Positions 26,922 through 35,694 of a DNA stretch of 64,000 bases are shown here, one piece after another. The stretch is from Shewanella intestini. Its GTDB lineage: Bacteria > Pseudomonadota > Gammaproteobacteria > Enterobacterales > Shewanellaceae. The stretch's first letter is position 1; every line of letters begins with the position of its first letter. Location: contig NZ_JAAIKR010000008.1 in NCBI RefSeq assembly GCF_018221465.1, positions 1-64,000 on the forward strand, read 5' to 3'. The notes beneath the pieces are model-generated. The model ran no database searches. It was not told the origin of the DNA and saw only the letters and a program-made list of their open reading frames with translations. The position numbers and the translations under genes are program-made.

Positions 26922-27008
26922 AGACAACAGTATCGATAAAGATGATTTTTCGTTAATGTCAGTCCAATTAACACTGAACGTTAAAAATTGAAAAGGGATG
27001 AACAACAA

Positions 27009-27827
27009 ATGACACAAACCACAGTGTGCTTTATTGGCGCAGGCAATATGAGCCGCAGTATAATTAGTGGCATGGTAACCCATGGTTATGACCCACAATG
27101 CATTTACGCCACAAACCCAAGCCAACCCAAACTAAGCGCGCTGCAACAAGACTTTGGTATCCACATTGCTAATGACAACCTGGCCATAGCCAAGCAATGC
27201 AACGTCATCGTGTTGAGCGTTAAACCGCAATTAATGCAGCAAGTTTGCCAGCAATTAAGTACGTTAGATTTATCTTCTAAACTGATTATAACTATTGCCG
27301 CAGGTATTCCAGCGTCGCGTTATCACGACTACTTTAAACAGCCAATACAGCTTATCCGCACGATGCCGAACACCCCTACCCAAATTGGCTTTGGTATGAC
27401 GGGGTTATATGCCCAACAAGGCGTAAGCGAGCAACATAAACAACTGTGCCAGCTGATAATGCAAAGCGGCGGAAAAACCTTGTGGGTACAGCAAGAAGAT
27501 GAACTAAACCAAGTGATTGCGCTAGCGGGCAGTTCACCGGCCTATTTCTTTTTATTTTTAGAATCCATGGTTGATGCTGGCAAAAAAATGGGCATGGATG
27601 AAACACAGGCCCGTGAGTTAGCTCAGCAAGCGGCATTAGGCGCGGCGCAGATGGTAATTCAAAACCCACAAACACCACTAGCAACATTACGCAGCAATGT
27701 AACCTCTAAAGGTGGCACAACCGCACAAGCCGTTGAAACATTTGAACAAGGTGGTTTACGTGAATTAGTCGATAACGCCATGAACCATTGTGTTGCCAGA
27801 GCAAATGAAATGGCGAAAACGTTTTAA
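27009..27827 (+). CDS. proC: Pyrroline-5-carboxylate reductase
   Basis: This 272-residue enzyme makes proline from P5C using NAD(P)H. It starts TQTTVCFIGAGNMSRSIISG (Rossmann GxGxM), with VLSVKPQLMQQVC, IRTMPNTPTQIGFGMTG, LAGSSPAYFFLFLESMVDAG and the C-terminal TSKGGTTAQAVETFEQGGLR segment that lines the active site. The ATG at 27009 is preferred over 26988, which has its purine run directly abutting the start codon; AAGGG lies about 11 bases before 27009. It follows yggS in the same direction. Confidence 0.95.
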   Translation: MTQTTVCFIGAGNMSRSIISGMVTHGYDPQCIYATNPSQPKLSALQQDFGIHIANDNLAIAKQCNVIVLSVKPQLMQQVCQQLSTLDLSSKLIITIAAGIPASRYHDYFKQPIQLIRTMPNTPTQIGFGMTGLYAQQGVSEQHKQLCQLIMQSGGKTLWVQQEDELNQVIALAGSSPAYFFLFLESMVDAGKKMGMDETQARELAQQAALGAAQMVIQNPQTPLATLRSNVTSKGGTTAQAVETFEQGGLRELVDNAMNHCVARANEMAKTF

Positions 27828-27977
27828 TAACGCCTATTGGTGTGATGCGCAAATTACGATTTGCAGTCACGATCAATAATCTGTACCAACAAACCAAACG
27901 ATTAATAGCCAGCCCCCCTGTAATTAATGCTATTATTCTGGTTTTATTGAATAAAATATCAACTTCAAAGGCTGAAT

Positions 27978-28577
27978 ATGAATGCGATGACATTTTTAAT
28001 CAACACCGTGTTTGACTTGTACCTCATGGTGGTGATTTTACGTTTTTGGTTACAACTGGTTAAGGCTGATTTTTACAACCCGTTTAGTCAGTTTATTGTA
28101 AAGGCAACTCAACCTATTGTTGCACCAATGCGCCGCACCTTACCGTCAATCGGCAGTATCGACACCGCGACCGTGGTTTTTGCCCTTGCGGTAATTAGCA
28201 TAAAATATGTGTTATTAATTTCGCTAAGCGCGAACATCCCCGTGATTGCGATGATTGACCAAATTATGAACGCTAGCCTTAGTGGGGTCGCCAAAGGCGG
28301 GTATGTGGTGCTATCGATTGTGGTTACCTTGCTAAAACAAACTGGCATGCTGCTATTTTGGATGCTACTGATACGGGCTATTTTGAGCTGGTTTAATCAA
28401 GGTTATAACCCTGTCGTGATGATTATGGGTCAGTTAACGGAACCACTCATTGCACCAATCAGACGAATTATCCCACCGATTGGCGGGATTGATTTGTCGG
28501 TGCTTGCTATGTTTATTGCGATGAACTTCTTAAATATTTTGTTCTCACAATACGTGCCATTCTGGGGCATGGTTTAA
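27978..28577 (+). CDS. yggT: YggT family integral membrane protein
   Basis: This 199-residue protein is built from two YGGT repeats, each with two hydrophobic helices followed by a P-I-APxRR(x)xPxIG motif: TQPIVAPMRRTLPSIGSID and TEPLIAPIRRIIPPIGGID. It lies in the inner membrane; the family has been linked to osmotic or cation stress tolerance and, in plastids, to membrane and division roles. The exact function in proteobacteria is unknown. AAAGG lies six bases before the ATG. A terminator hairpin follows at 28611. Confidence 0.93.
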   Translation: MNAMTFLINTVFDLYLMVVILRFWLQLVKADFYNPFSQFIVKATQPIVAPMRRTLPSIGSIDTATVVFALAVISIKYVLLISLSANIPVIAMIDQIMNASLSGVAKGGYVVLSIVVTLLKQTGMLLFWMLLIRAILSWFNQGYNPVVMIMGQLTEPLIAPIRRIIPPIGGIDLSVLAMFIAMNFLNILFSQYVPFWGMV

Positions 28578-28610
28578 CGCTGCACGCGTAAACGTTAACA
28601 CCCACTACAA

Positions 28611-28640
28611 AACAGCCGCCAATATCGCGGCTGTTTTTTA
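28611..28640 (+). terminator. Intrinsic terminator after yggT
   Basis: Stem AACAGCCGC/GCGGCTGTT with a 7-base loop, followed by TTTTTA. It lies 34 bases beyond the yggT stop. Confidence 0.88.
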
Positions 28641-28676
28641 TTATGCATCAATCGACACACATGCATAACCACTAAA

Positions 28677-28780
28677 GCACTACAGCACTACAGCACTACA
28701 GCACTACAGCACTACAGCACTACAGCACTACAGCACTACAGCACTACAGCACTACAGCACTACAGCACTACAGCACTACA
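28677..28780. repeat. Perfect 8-bp tandem array, 13 copies
   Basis: GCACTACA is repeated 13 times without a single change, followed by a partial GCA. It starts 37 bases after the yggT terminator. No array unit contains a stop on the plus strand. The perfect identity suggests recent expansion by slippage. Confidence 0.98.
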
Positions 28781-29048
28781 GCAAGAGCCTTCATCAAAGC
28801 AAAGTTTTAATCAACAGATTTTCACCGTTCAATTAACACTCCACTAAATTGCAAAAAAATGATGAAAATAAACGCCAACCAAGTATCATGCAGCCCCAAA
28901 TGATACGTACATGTGATAGTCGTTAAAAACAATCGATATAAATGCCAATAATGCCAATGTTAAAGTCGATATTTAAGCTTGTGCGCTGAAGTCACTGATG
29001 TAATGTCATTTTAAAAATGTCTTAAAACAATAATAAAAAGGATATTAA

Positions 29049-29495
29049 ATGTCTGTTGCAACCAACGTTATCACCGCCGCCTTTATTACCTTGATGCTAT
29101 TTTTTAGCCCAACCACCTTTGCAGGCCAAAAACAACAAGTGGGTAAGTTTGATATCCATTACATGGCGTTAGACAGCACGTTTTTAACCCCAGCCGTGGC
29201 CAAAAAGTACGGTATCACTCGCAGTCAATATCGCAGCATTGTCAATATTACCGTCCTTGATACCAGCCAAGAAGGTAATCCCCCTGTTGCCGTTAAAATT
29301 AGCGGCGTGGCACATAATCTTCTCGATACGCAAAAAAAGCTTAAGTTTCAAGAAATCCGCGAAGGTAAATCTATCTATTATATTGCGCAATTAAGTTATC
29401 GTGATAACCAAGAAACTCGCTTTAAAATAGCCATTCAACATGGCACAGACTTAAACACAACCATTCACTTTAAGCGCAAATTTTATGTAAATTAA
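29049..29495 (+). CDS. DUF4426 family exported protein
   Basis: This 148-residue protein has a signal peptide (VITAAFITLMLFFSPTTFAG, cleavage near residue 25). The body matches DUF4426: GKFDIHYMALDSTFLTPAVA, KKYGITRSQYRSIVNITVLD and the end TTIHFKRKFYVN. It is probably periplasmic, with a beta-rich fold. Function is unknown. In related genomes it is regularly found between yggT and rdgB, as here. AAGGA lies six bases before the ATG. Confidence 0.9.
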   Translation: MSVATNVITAAFITLMLFFSPTTFAGQKQQVGKFDIHYMALDSTFLTPAVAKKYGITRSQYRSIVNITVLDTSQEGNPPVAVKISGVAHNLLDTQKKLKFQEIREGKSIYYIAQLSYRDNQETRFKIAIQHGTDLNTTIHFKRKFYVN

Positions 29496-29822
29496 TCAGC
29501 CGTGCTCAGTGTCACAACCACTTAACAAAACGCGTAATGTAGTTAAGGGCTTTATCTTTATTCATGGCTTTTAAAACCTTAAGTGATGCCCTGTCGAGTA
29601 AAAACGAAAACGTTACTGCTAAATAAATGTAATCAAGCTGCAACTGAATCTATCGCGCAGTAATTAGGGTGATTGTTATTGACACAATCACGTGGCAACA
29701 AGCCCCGCTTAACATTCAAATATAAAGCCATTACTGGAACGTCGACTTCTCAATTTGCCGCCAACAGCGTATGATTGGCGGCTATTTCATTGCTTCTTTT
29801 ATTCGTATTTATAGGCGCACTT
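29496..29822. other. Spacer between the DUF4426 gene and rdgB
   Basis: 327 bases with no recognised gene, terminator or strong promoter. The open frame that runs in from 29775 is only an upstream extension of rdgB. Confidence 0.4.
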
Positions 29823-30425
29823 ATGCAACAAATCGTTCTGGCTAGTGGTAACAAAGGTAAACTCGCTGAGTTTGAGCAAATGTTAGTTAAATTTGGCATT
29901 GAAGTGCTCCCTCAAAGCCAATTTGATGTACAAGAAGTCCCCGAAACTGGCACGACTTTTGTTGAAAACGCCATCATTAAAGCTCGCCATGCCGCTAAGG
30001 TGACGGGCAAACCCGCTATTGCTGATGACTCAGGTATTGAAGTTGATGCCTTAAATGGCCAGCCAGGGATTTACTCAGCAAGATACTCAGGCAGCAATGC
30101 TAGCGCCGTGAGTAACTACACCAAGTTACTTGAGTCGATGCACAACCAACAAAATAGACGCGCTCGTTTTCAATGTGTACTGGTTTACATGCGCCATGGC
30201 GATGACCCAACCCCCATTATTTGCCAAGCAGCCTGGGAAGGCAGCATTAATCACGCCGCACAAGGCGAACAAGGCCATGGCTACGACCCTATTTTTATCC
30301 CGCAAGGTGAAACGGTTACCGCTGCGCAGTTAAGTCACGAAGCTAAGAATAATCAAAGCCATCGAGGTAAAGCCTTAGCATTATTGCTTGAGGCATTTAC
30401 ACAACAAGGCATTATTAACAGTTAA
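29823..30425 (+). CDS. rdgB: dITP/XTP pyrophosphatase (non-canonical purine NTPase)
   Basis: This 200-residue Ham1/RdgB-family enzyme hydrolyses dITP, XTP and related nucleotides to keep them out of DNA. Motifs are IVLASGNKGKLAEFEQM, VPETGTTFVENAIIKARHA, KPAIADDSGIEVDALNGQPG and GYDPIFIPQGETVTAAQL. The ATG at 29823 fits the family start (QQIVLASGNKGK) and has AGG seven bases upstream; a longer frame to 29775 adds a spurious hydrophobic stretch. It is followed closely by hemW. Confidence 0.95.
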   Translation: MQQIVLASGNKGKLAEFEQMLVKFGIEVLPQSQFDVQEVPETGTTFVENAIIKARHAAKVTGKPAIADDSGIEVDALNGQPGIYSARYSGSNASAVSNYTKLLESMHNQQNRRARFQCVLVYMRHGDDPTPIICQAAWEGSINHAAQGEQGHGYDPIFIPQGETVTAAQLSHEAKNNQSHRGKALALLLEAFTQQGIINS

Positions 30426-30493
30426 TCGTTTCGGCATTAACGGCTTACGGTCAAGTTTTTCCAAATGGCATGTTCGATTTAAAGAGGTTTACC

Positions 30494-31630
30494 ATGTTGC
30501 AATTACCACCACTGAGTTTGTATATCCATATACCTTGGTGCGTTCAAAAATGTCCTTATTGCGACTTCAATTCTCACGGTCAACATGCCGAGCTGCCCCA
30601 GCAACAATATGTCGATGCTTTGTTAGATGATTTGCAGCAAGACTTAGAATATGTGCAAGGCAGGCGTATTCACACCATCTTTATTGGTGGCGGCACACCG
30701 TCGTTATTTGATGCGGCACAAATTAAACGCTTACTTGATAATGTAGAGCAGCTAATTGGTTTTGAACCCGAAATTGAAATAACAATGGAAGCCAACCCCG
30801 GCACGCTTGAGCATGACGATTTTAGTGCTTATCGCGCAGCAGGTGTTACCCGTTTATCAATTGGCGTACAAAGCTTTTCTAAAACTAAACTCAACTTACT
30901 TGGCCGTATTCACGATCAAGATGAAGCCATCACCGCGGCTAAAAAAGCCAAAGAAGCTAATTACTTGAGTTTTAACCTTGACTTAATGCACGGGTTACCC
31001 AACCAAAGCTTTGATGAAGCCATGGCTGATATAGAACAAGGCGCAGCATTAATGCCGCCGCATTTGTCTTGGTATCAATTAACTATTGAACCTAATACCT
31101 TGTTCCACTCAAAGCCACCGCAACTTCCTGATGATGAAGCGTTATGGCAAATATATGAGCAAGGACAAAAGAAACTGGCGGCATTAGGTTATGAACAATA
31201 TGAGATCTCGGCTTACGCGAAGCCTGGGTATCAATGTCGTCATAATCTTAACTATTGGCGCTTTGGTGACTACCTTGGCATTGGGTGCGGCGCACATGGC
31301 AAAATCACTCAGCCAAGTCGCGGTGGTATTATTCGTACGGTAAAAATTAAACACCCTAAAGGCTACCTTAGCGCCACTAATTATATGGCAGATATAACAA
31401 AAATAGCGCCCGATGAATTACCCGTGGAGTACTTAATGAACCGCCTGCGGTTAATGAGCCCAATTCCTAAAGCCGAATTTGAACAGCGCACGGGGCAGCC
31501 TGCTTCAGTGCTCACACAGGGCATGCAAGACTCTCAAGCCAAAGGATTAGTGACAGAAACGGATAGCCATTGGCAATTAACGCCTAAAGGCCATATGTTT
31601 GTTAACGAGTTACTGTCACAGTTTATCTAA
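30494..31630 (+). CDS. hemW: Radical SAM heme chaperone HemW
   Basis: This 378-residue protein starts LQLPPLSLYIHIPWCVQKCP. The CxxxCxxC cluster motif is CVQKCPYC; the FIGGGTPSLF motif and the family's GIGCGAHGKI segment follow. HemW is related to HemN but acts in heme transfer rather than as coproporphyrinogen oxidase; the extra HemN N-terminal residues are missing, as expected. AAGAGG lies six bases before the ATG at 30494. The stop codon is the first TAA of a 7-bp tandem array. Confidence 0.93.
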   Translation: MLQLPPLSLYIHIPWCVQKCPYCDFNSHGQHAELPQQQYVDALLDDLQQDLEYVQGRRIHTIFIGGGTPSLFDAAQIKRLLDNVEQLIGFEPEIEITMEANPGTLEHDDFSAYRAAGVTRLSIGVQSFSKTKLNLLGRIHDQDEAITAAKKAKEANYLSFNLDLMHGLPNQSFDEAMADIEQGAALMPPHLSWYQLTIEPNTLFHSKPPQLPDDEALWQIYEQGQKKLAALGYEQYEISAYAKPGYQCRHNLNYWRFGDYLGIGCGAHGKITQPSRGGIIRTVKIKHPKGYLSATNYMADITKIAPDELPVEYLMNRLRLMSPIPKAEFEQRTGQPASVLTQGMQDSQAKGLVTETDSHWQLTPKGHMFVNELLSQFI

Positions 31631-31687
31631 CGTCTAACGTCTAACGTCTAACGTCTAACGTCTAACGTCTAACGTCTAACGTCTAAC
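31626..31687. repeat. 7-bp tandem array overlapping the hemW stop codon
   Basis: TCTAACG is repeated eight times exactly, plus a six-base partial copy. The TAA of the first unit is the hemW stop. With a period of 7, the TAA moves through all three frames, so in-frame stops recur every 21 bases and both other frames are also closed. Confidence 0.97.
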
Positions 31688-31965
31688 AACATATTCCCTT
31701 ATGGTGTAGTGCCATAAGGGAAGTGTTCAATTTAAAATTGATGAGCAATCATAACGATGACTTAGCCCTCAATTTAACCATGCTGTTATTCTTTTTCAAT
31801 CCGATTTCAAGGCAATTCAAAGCATTTTAGAGTAAGCATGTTACCTAACGCTGTTAACGAGAAACAATTATTAACATTTATGTTAACAATTTCATTACCA
31901 CTTAAGCTGGATCTTTTATTAGGATATTGGCATTAATCATTTCTCCCCTTTATGGAATATCCTTG
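31631..31965. other. Spacer between hemW and the DUF885 gene
   Basis: Holds most of the 7-bp tandem array and a perfect 11-bp hairpin. The region 31860-31930 is AT-rich and probably carries the promoter of the DUF885 gene. Confidence 0.5.
31694..31722 (+). terminator. Perfect 11-bp hairpin after hemW
   Basis: Stem TTCCCTTATGG/CCATAAGGGAA with a 7-base loop. It is followed by GTGTTCAATTT, not a clean T-run, so it may be a weak terminator or a transcript-stabilising hairpin. Confidence 0.5.
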
Positions 31966-33825
31966 ATGCCAATAAAAACCAAAACAACCATCATCGCATT
32001 CACACTTGCGGCCATGTTTACTACCAGCGCATGTACCCATAACGCGACGTCTCAAGTTGAAACAAAGTCAGCAACGACAGCAGCCGTCACACAAACTGAA
32101 TCGCAAAAAGCCAACGCTCTTTACCAAGAATTATTTATGGAAAGTGTCATGGCAAGCCCAATTTACCAAACCTATTTAGGCATCAAAAAAGATTACGACA
32201 AATGGGGAGATATCTCTGATGTCGAAACCGATAAATCAATCGCCAGAGCAAAAGCCAGCTTAGTCAAACTGAGTGCTATTGATGTCAGTCAGTTAGACAG
32301 TCAAACAGCACTGAGTTATACCCTATTAACAGAAAGCCTTGAGCAACAAATTGCTGACGACAAATGGCGCTACCACACCTACCCTGTCAACCAAATGTAT
32401 GGTTTACATTCGATGGTAGCCTCGTTTTTAATTAATCAACATCAGGTGACAAGTGAAGCGGATGCCAAGGCTTATATTAGCCGTTTGACAGCCACCACAA
32501 CCTTATTTAAGCAATTACAAACTGAATTAGAAATCCGTGCAGACAAAGGCATTATTGCGCCTAAATTTGTCTTTCCCTACGTTATTTCAGACAGCAAAAA
32601 CATTATCACAGGTGCACCTTTTGACGATGGCGCTGACAGCACCTTATGGGCCAACATTAATCAAAAAGTCGCTAAATTAGACATTGCCGACAGCAAAAAA
32701 CAAGCGTTACTCAATGATGCGAAAACAGCGTTAATTGAACACGTAAAGCCTGCATATAGCCAATTAATTACCTACTTAACTGACCTTGAAAAACGCGCTG
32801 ATAATCGAGACGGTGTATGGAAACTGCCTGATGGTGATGCGTTTTATAACAATGCGTTAAAACGTACCACCACAACTGACATGACCTCGCAGCAAATCCA
32901 TCAATTAGGCTTAGCTGAAGTGGCACGCATTCACACTGAAATGCGTCAAATTATGCAGCAAGTAGGTTACAAAGGCTCTTTACAAGAATTCTTTGCCTTT
33001 ATGCGTGATGACAAGCAATTTTATTACCCTTCAACTGCCAAAGGAAAAGCCGCTTACTTAACCGACGCTAAAGCCTTTATCGACAATATGGAATCACGCA
33101 TTGATGAAGTCTTTAAAATTAAGCCTAAAGCGGGCCTAGTCGTACGCCAAGTGGAGGCCTTTAGAGAAAAGTCTGCAGGTAAAGCATTTTACGACCAACC
33201 CGCACCAGACGGTTCACGCCCAGGCACTTACTATGCCAACCTTTTTGACATGCAAGCCATGCCAAAATATCAAATGGAAGCACTTGCTTATCATGAAGGT
33301 ATTCCCGGCCATCACATGCAAATAGCGATTTCTCAAGAACTTGAAGGCATTCCCATGTTCCGTAAGTTTGGTCGTTATACCGCTTACAGTGAAGGTTGGG
33401 GACTTTATGCGGAATACTTCCCTAAAGAAATGGGATTGTATCAAGATCCATATTCAGACTTTGGCCGTTTATCAATGGAACTATGGCGTGCTTGCCGCTT
33501 AGTTGTTGATACCGGTATTCACACTAAAAAGTGGACTCGTGAACAAGGCATTGCCTATTACGTTGACAACACACCTAACGCTAAATCTGACGCGGTTAAA
33601 ATGGTCGAACGTCATGTCGTCATGCCATCACAAGCAACCGCGTATAAAATTGGTATGATCAAAATTCTTGCACTTAGAGAGCATGCAAAAGCGCAATTGG
33701 GTGATAAGTTTGATATCCGTGACTACCATACATTAGTGCTAAAAAATGGCCCATTGCCATTAAACATACTTGAGCAACAAGTTGAACAATGGATTAAAAG
33801 CGTTAAAGACGATAGCCAAACCTAG
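31966..33825 (+). CDS. DUF885 family lipoprotein, putative zinc metallopeptidase
   Basis: About 619 residues. The N-terminus MPIKTKTTIIAFTLAAMFTT leads to the lipobox TSAC, so it is a predicted lipoprotein. DUF885 features are the YHEGIPGHHMQIAIS motif (about residue 442, metal-binding histidines) and YSEGWGLYAEYFPKE about 30 residues later. RACRLVVDTGIHTKKW and HVVMPSQATAYKIGM follow. These resemble M3/M32-like gluzincin sites, so peptidase activity in the envelope is plausible but unproven. The start is taken at the ATG giving the lipoprotein signal; an upstream TTG frame (31927) adds 13 residues. A strong terminator follows. Confidence 0.88.
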   Translation: MPIKTKTTIIAFTLAAMFTTSACTHNATSQVETKSATTAAVTQTESQKANALYQELFMESVMASPIYQTYLGIKKDYDKWGDISDVETDKSIARAKASLVKLSAIDVSQLDSQTALSYTLLTESLEQQIADDKWRYHTYPVNQMYGLHSMVASFLINQHQVTSEADAKAYISRLTATTTLFKQLQTELEIRADKGIIAPKFVFPYVISDSKNIITGAPFDDGADSTLWANINQKVAKLDIADSKKQALLNDAKTALIEHVKPAYSQLITYLTDLEKRADNRDGVWKLPDGDAFYNNALKRTTTTDMTSQQIHQLGLAEVARIHTEMRQIMQQVGYKGSLQEFFAFMRDDKQFYYPSTAKGKAAYLTDAKAFIDNMESRIDEVFKIKPKAGLVVRQVEAFREKSAGKAFYDQPAPDGSRPGTYYANLFDMQAMPKYQMEALAYHEGIPGHHMQIAISQELEGIPMFRKFGRYTAYSEGWGLYAEYFPKEMGLYQDPYSDFGRLSMELWRACRLVVDTGIHTKKWTREQGIAYYVDNTPNAKSDAVKMVERHVVMPSQATAYKIGMIKILALREHAKAQLGDKFDIRDYHTLVLKNGPLPLNILEQQVEQWIKSVKDDSQT

Positions 33826-33901
33826 CCTTTAGTGCGCCAATGTAAAGGCTTTATCGTAAGGTTAATCTTAAAACATGTCGCGTAAAGATAAAGCCAATTG
33901 A

Positions 33902-33933
33902 AAATCCGATGAACTCACTCATCGGATTTTTTT
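33902..33933 (+). terminator. Intrinsic terminator after the DUF885 gene
   Basis: 11-bp stem AAATCCGATGA/TCATCGGATTT with a 6-base loop followed by TTTT, about 76 bases past the stop. Confidence 0.9.
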
Positions 33934-34034
33934 ATTTGCAACTTCCCCCAGTCATATTGCCCAATAGTACTCAGGTTCATTAAGCATTCGCTTATTGCCA
34001 ATAAGCCCAAAGCCACAAAATATCATCCTAGGAA

Positions 34035-34183
34035 TTTGCAGTATTTGAAGTATTTGAAGTGTTTGAAGTGTTTGAAGTGTTTGAAGTGTTTGAAGTGTTT
34101 GAAGTGTTTGAAGTGTTTGAAGTGTTTGAAGTGTTTGAAGTGTTTGAAGTGTTTGAAGTGTTTGCAGTGTTTGAAGTGTTTGC
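34035..34183. repeat. 9-bp tandem array, 16 copies
   Basis: Units are mostly TTTGAAGTG. Variants occur only at the ends: TTTGCAGTA and TTTGAAGTA at the left, TTTGCAGTG near the right. A partial TTTGC closes it. Edge variation with a uniform core is typical of slippage-driven arrays. It lies about 210 bases past the DUF885 stop. Confidence 0.97.
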
Positions 34184-34222
34184 AAGAAGGACAACAAAAG
34201 CAGTAAAAAAACACAAAAAATA

Positions 34223-34243
34223 GCCCCAGAAAAAATCTGAGGC
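34223..34243 (-). terminator. Orphan terminator-like hairpin
   Basis: Stem GCCTCAGA/TCTGGGGC (one G-T pair) with a 5-base loop, followed on the minus strand by TATTTTTTG. No minus-strand gene precedes it closely, so it may mark a lost gene or a small RNA end. Confidence 0.4.
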
Positions 34244-34681
34244 ACCAAAATTAGGAAACTGGTTTTAAGGCTAACATAGGTAAAATACTTAAAAACCTGT
34301 TAGCTATGATTCAAAATAGCTTGAAGCCGATTTGTCTCTTTCAAGGAAGGGGTCATTTCTTGGGAAAGTCAGCAAATCTTTTAAATCATCGATGCGCATT
34401 GTATTGAATAAAGAACAACACACAACGGAAAAAACGAAAATATGCGATACACAATCAAGTTATTAATGAAAAAACTGTTTTCTAAAAATAGTGTAAATAT
34501 CAATAATTAATAGCATTTTTCAATGCGGCCTTATACAAAGCCATTACTCATTAAGGCCACTTAATTCCCCTGCCTTTATGATTCAAACCAGACAGTTGTC
34601 TTTGATACATTCAACATTTGCGTGACTCATTTTAACTAGGATGTGAAAGCGAAAGCCTTATGCTGCAAAAATCCAACAAAA

Positions 34682-34704
34682 AAACCACGGCTTCTGCGTG
34701 GTTT
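34682..34704 (-). terminator. Intrinsic terminator after the LysR-family gene
   Basis: 8-bp stem AAACCACG/CGTGGTTT with a 7-base loop. On the minus strand it is followed by TTTTGTTGG. It is about 50 bases past the LysR gene stop. Confidence 0.85.
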
Positions 34705-34752
34705 TTATCTTTTTCATATAAATGCGACAACTAAGTGACTCAGTTCGGCTCG

Positions 34753-35694
34753 TTACTTACGTCGTTTATACAAATGCTCCATTTTAGTATCCCAATAAGG
34801 TGGGCTACCAATATGGCCTTTAATAAAGTCAATAAATGCACTGACTTTAGGTGCTAAATGCTTACGGCGAGGATAAACAGCTTGTAAAGGCAGGTTATTG
34901 GTTAATTGCCATTCTGGTAATAATGGTACTAACGTCCCTTTTTCAATTTCATCGTCAAGCAAGTAACTTGCTAGGTAAACAACCCCAAGACCACTTACTG
35001 CAGCAGACTTAAGTGCAGGTGCGTTATCGACTCTGAAGTTGCCTGAAACGCCAATTTCGCAATAGTCATCGCCTTTTTTAAACTGCCAGGTACTGTGCTC
35101 ATGCCACTCACCTTGGTACACAAGGCAGTTATGATCAACAAGCTGTTCAGGGCGGCTTAACACCCCATGTTTTGCCACATATTCAGGCGATGCCGCTAAT
35201 AAAAATTGGCATTTCATTAATGGGCGCGCAACCATACCTAAAGGTAACTGTTCTGACATGGTGAGTAGCAGGTCTAAACCTTCACTTACAACATCAACTT
35301 TATGGTCAAGTAAGCTTACTTGAAGTTCAAGCTCTGGGTTTTTTGCCATAAATTCAGGTAAAGCGGGGATGATATGCATAGTACCAAATGACTGAGATAT
35401 CCCCACTTTCAACACACCACGGGTGGCGTCATTGAGATTATGAACACTTGCGACAGCCTGCTCGGCATCACGTAGTAATTCTTCACCTTGAAGATACAGT
35501 AAATTACCCGCTTCGGTTAAACTTAAGCTTCGAGTTGTACGCTGTATCAGCTGCACTCCAAGCTTATGTTCTAAGTCGGCAACTTGCGTACTCACCTTCG
35601 ATTTCGATATACCCAAGCGCCTAGCTGCGGCACTAAAACTACCAGCTCTGGCTACGTGGGTAAAAATTGCAATTGGTTCTAACAGTTCTAACAT
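34753..35694 (-). CDS. LysR-family transcriptional regulator
   Basis: This 313-residue regulator starts LELLEPIAIFTHVARAGSFS, a standard LysR winged helix-turn-helix (AAARRLGISKSKVSTQVADL), followed by TTRSLSLTEAGNLLY. A periplasmic-binding-protein-like effector domain follows from about residue 90. The subgroup resembles the AaeR/DmlR-like branch with VLKVGISQSFGTMHIIPALP. Its target is unknown: there is no divergent gene close by. I chose the ATG at 35692-35694 because AAGG is eight bases upstream; the frame to 35754 adds 20 unlikely residues. Confidence 0.88.
   Translation of the reverse strand: MLELLEPIAIFTHVARAGSFSAAARRLGISKSKVSTQVADLEHKLGVQLIQRTTRSLSLTEAGNLLYLQGEELLRDAEQAVASVHNLNDATRGVLKVGISQSFGTMHIIPALPEFMAKNPELELQVSLLDHKVDVVSEGLDLLLTMSEQLPLGMVARPLMKCQFLLAASPEYVAKHGVLSRPEQLVDHNCLVYQGEWHEHSTWQFKKGDDYCEIGVSGNFRVDNAPALKSAAVSGLGVVYLASYLLDDEIEKGTLVPLLPEWQLTNNLPLQAVYPRRKHLAPKVSAFIDFIKGHIGSPPYWDTKMEHLYKRRK

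Larger units (their letters stand above)
28578..29048. other. Spacer after yggT with terminator and tandem array
   Basis: Holds the yggT terminator (28611-28640) and a perfect 13-copy 8-bp array (28677-28780). The last 250 bases before the DUF4426 gene are AT-rich and must contain its promoter; I see no clear boxes. Confidence 0.6.
33826..34752. other. Long spacer with terminators and a 9-bp tandem array
   Basis: Over 900 bases between convergent genes. It holds the DUF885 terminator, a 16-copy 9-bp array, an orphan hairpin at 34223-34243 and the LysR gene terminator. Open frames across the array in three minus-strand frames are products of the repeat. Between 34260 and 34680 I see no gene. 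Confidence 0.6.

Noticed and set aside
26775-27125. 116-codon minus-strand frame spanning the yggS-proC junction
   Set aside because: It overlaps two conserved genes in antisense and has no recognisable domain.
28677-34183. Tandem arrays considered as CRISPR
   Set aside because: Units are 7-9 bp and directly adjacent, with no spacers and no cas genes nearby.
33952-34248. Three overlapping minus-strand ORFs across the 9-bp array
   Set aside because: They exist only because the repeat unit has no stop on that strand. No family, start site or conservation signal supports them.
34447-34515. 22-codon frame MRYTIKLLMKKLFSKNSV in the spacer before the LysR gene
   Set aside because: Very short, no ribosome site, AT-rich context where such frames arise by chance.
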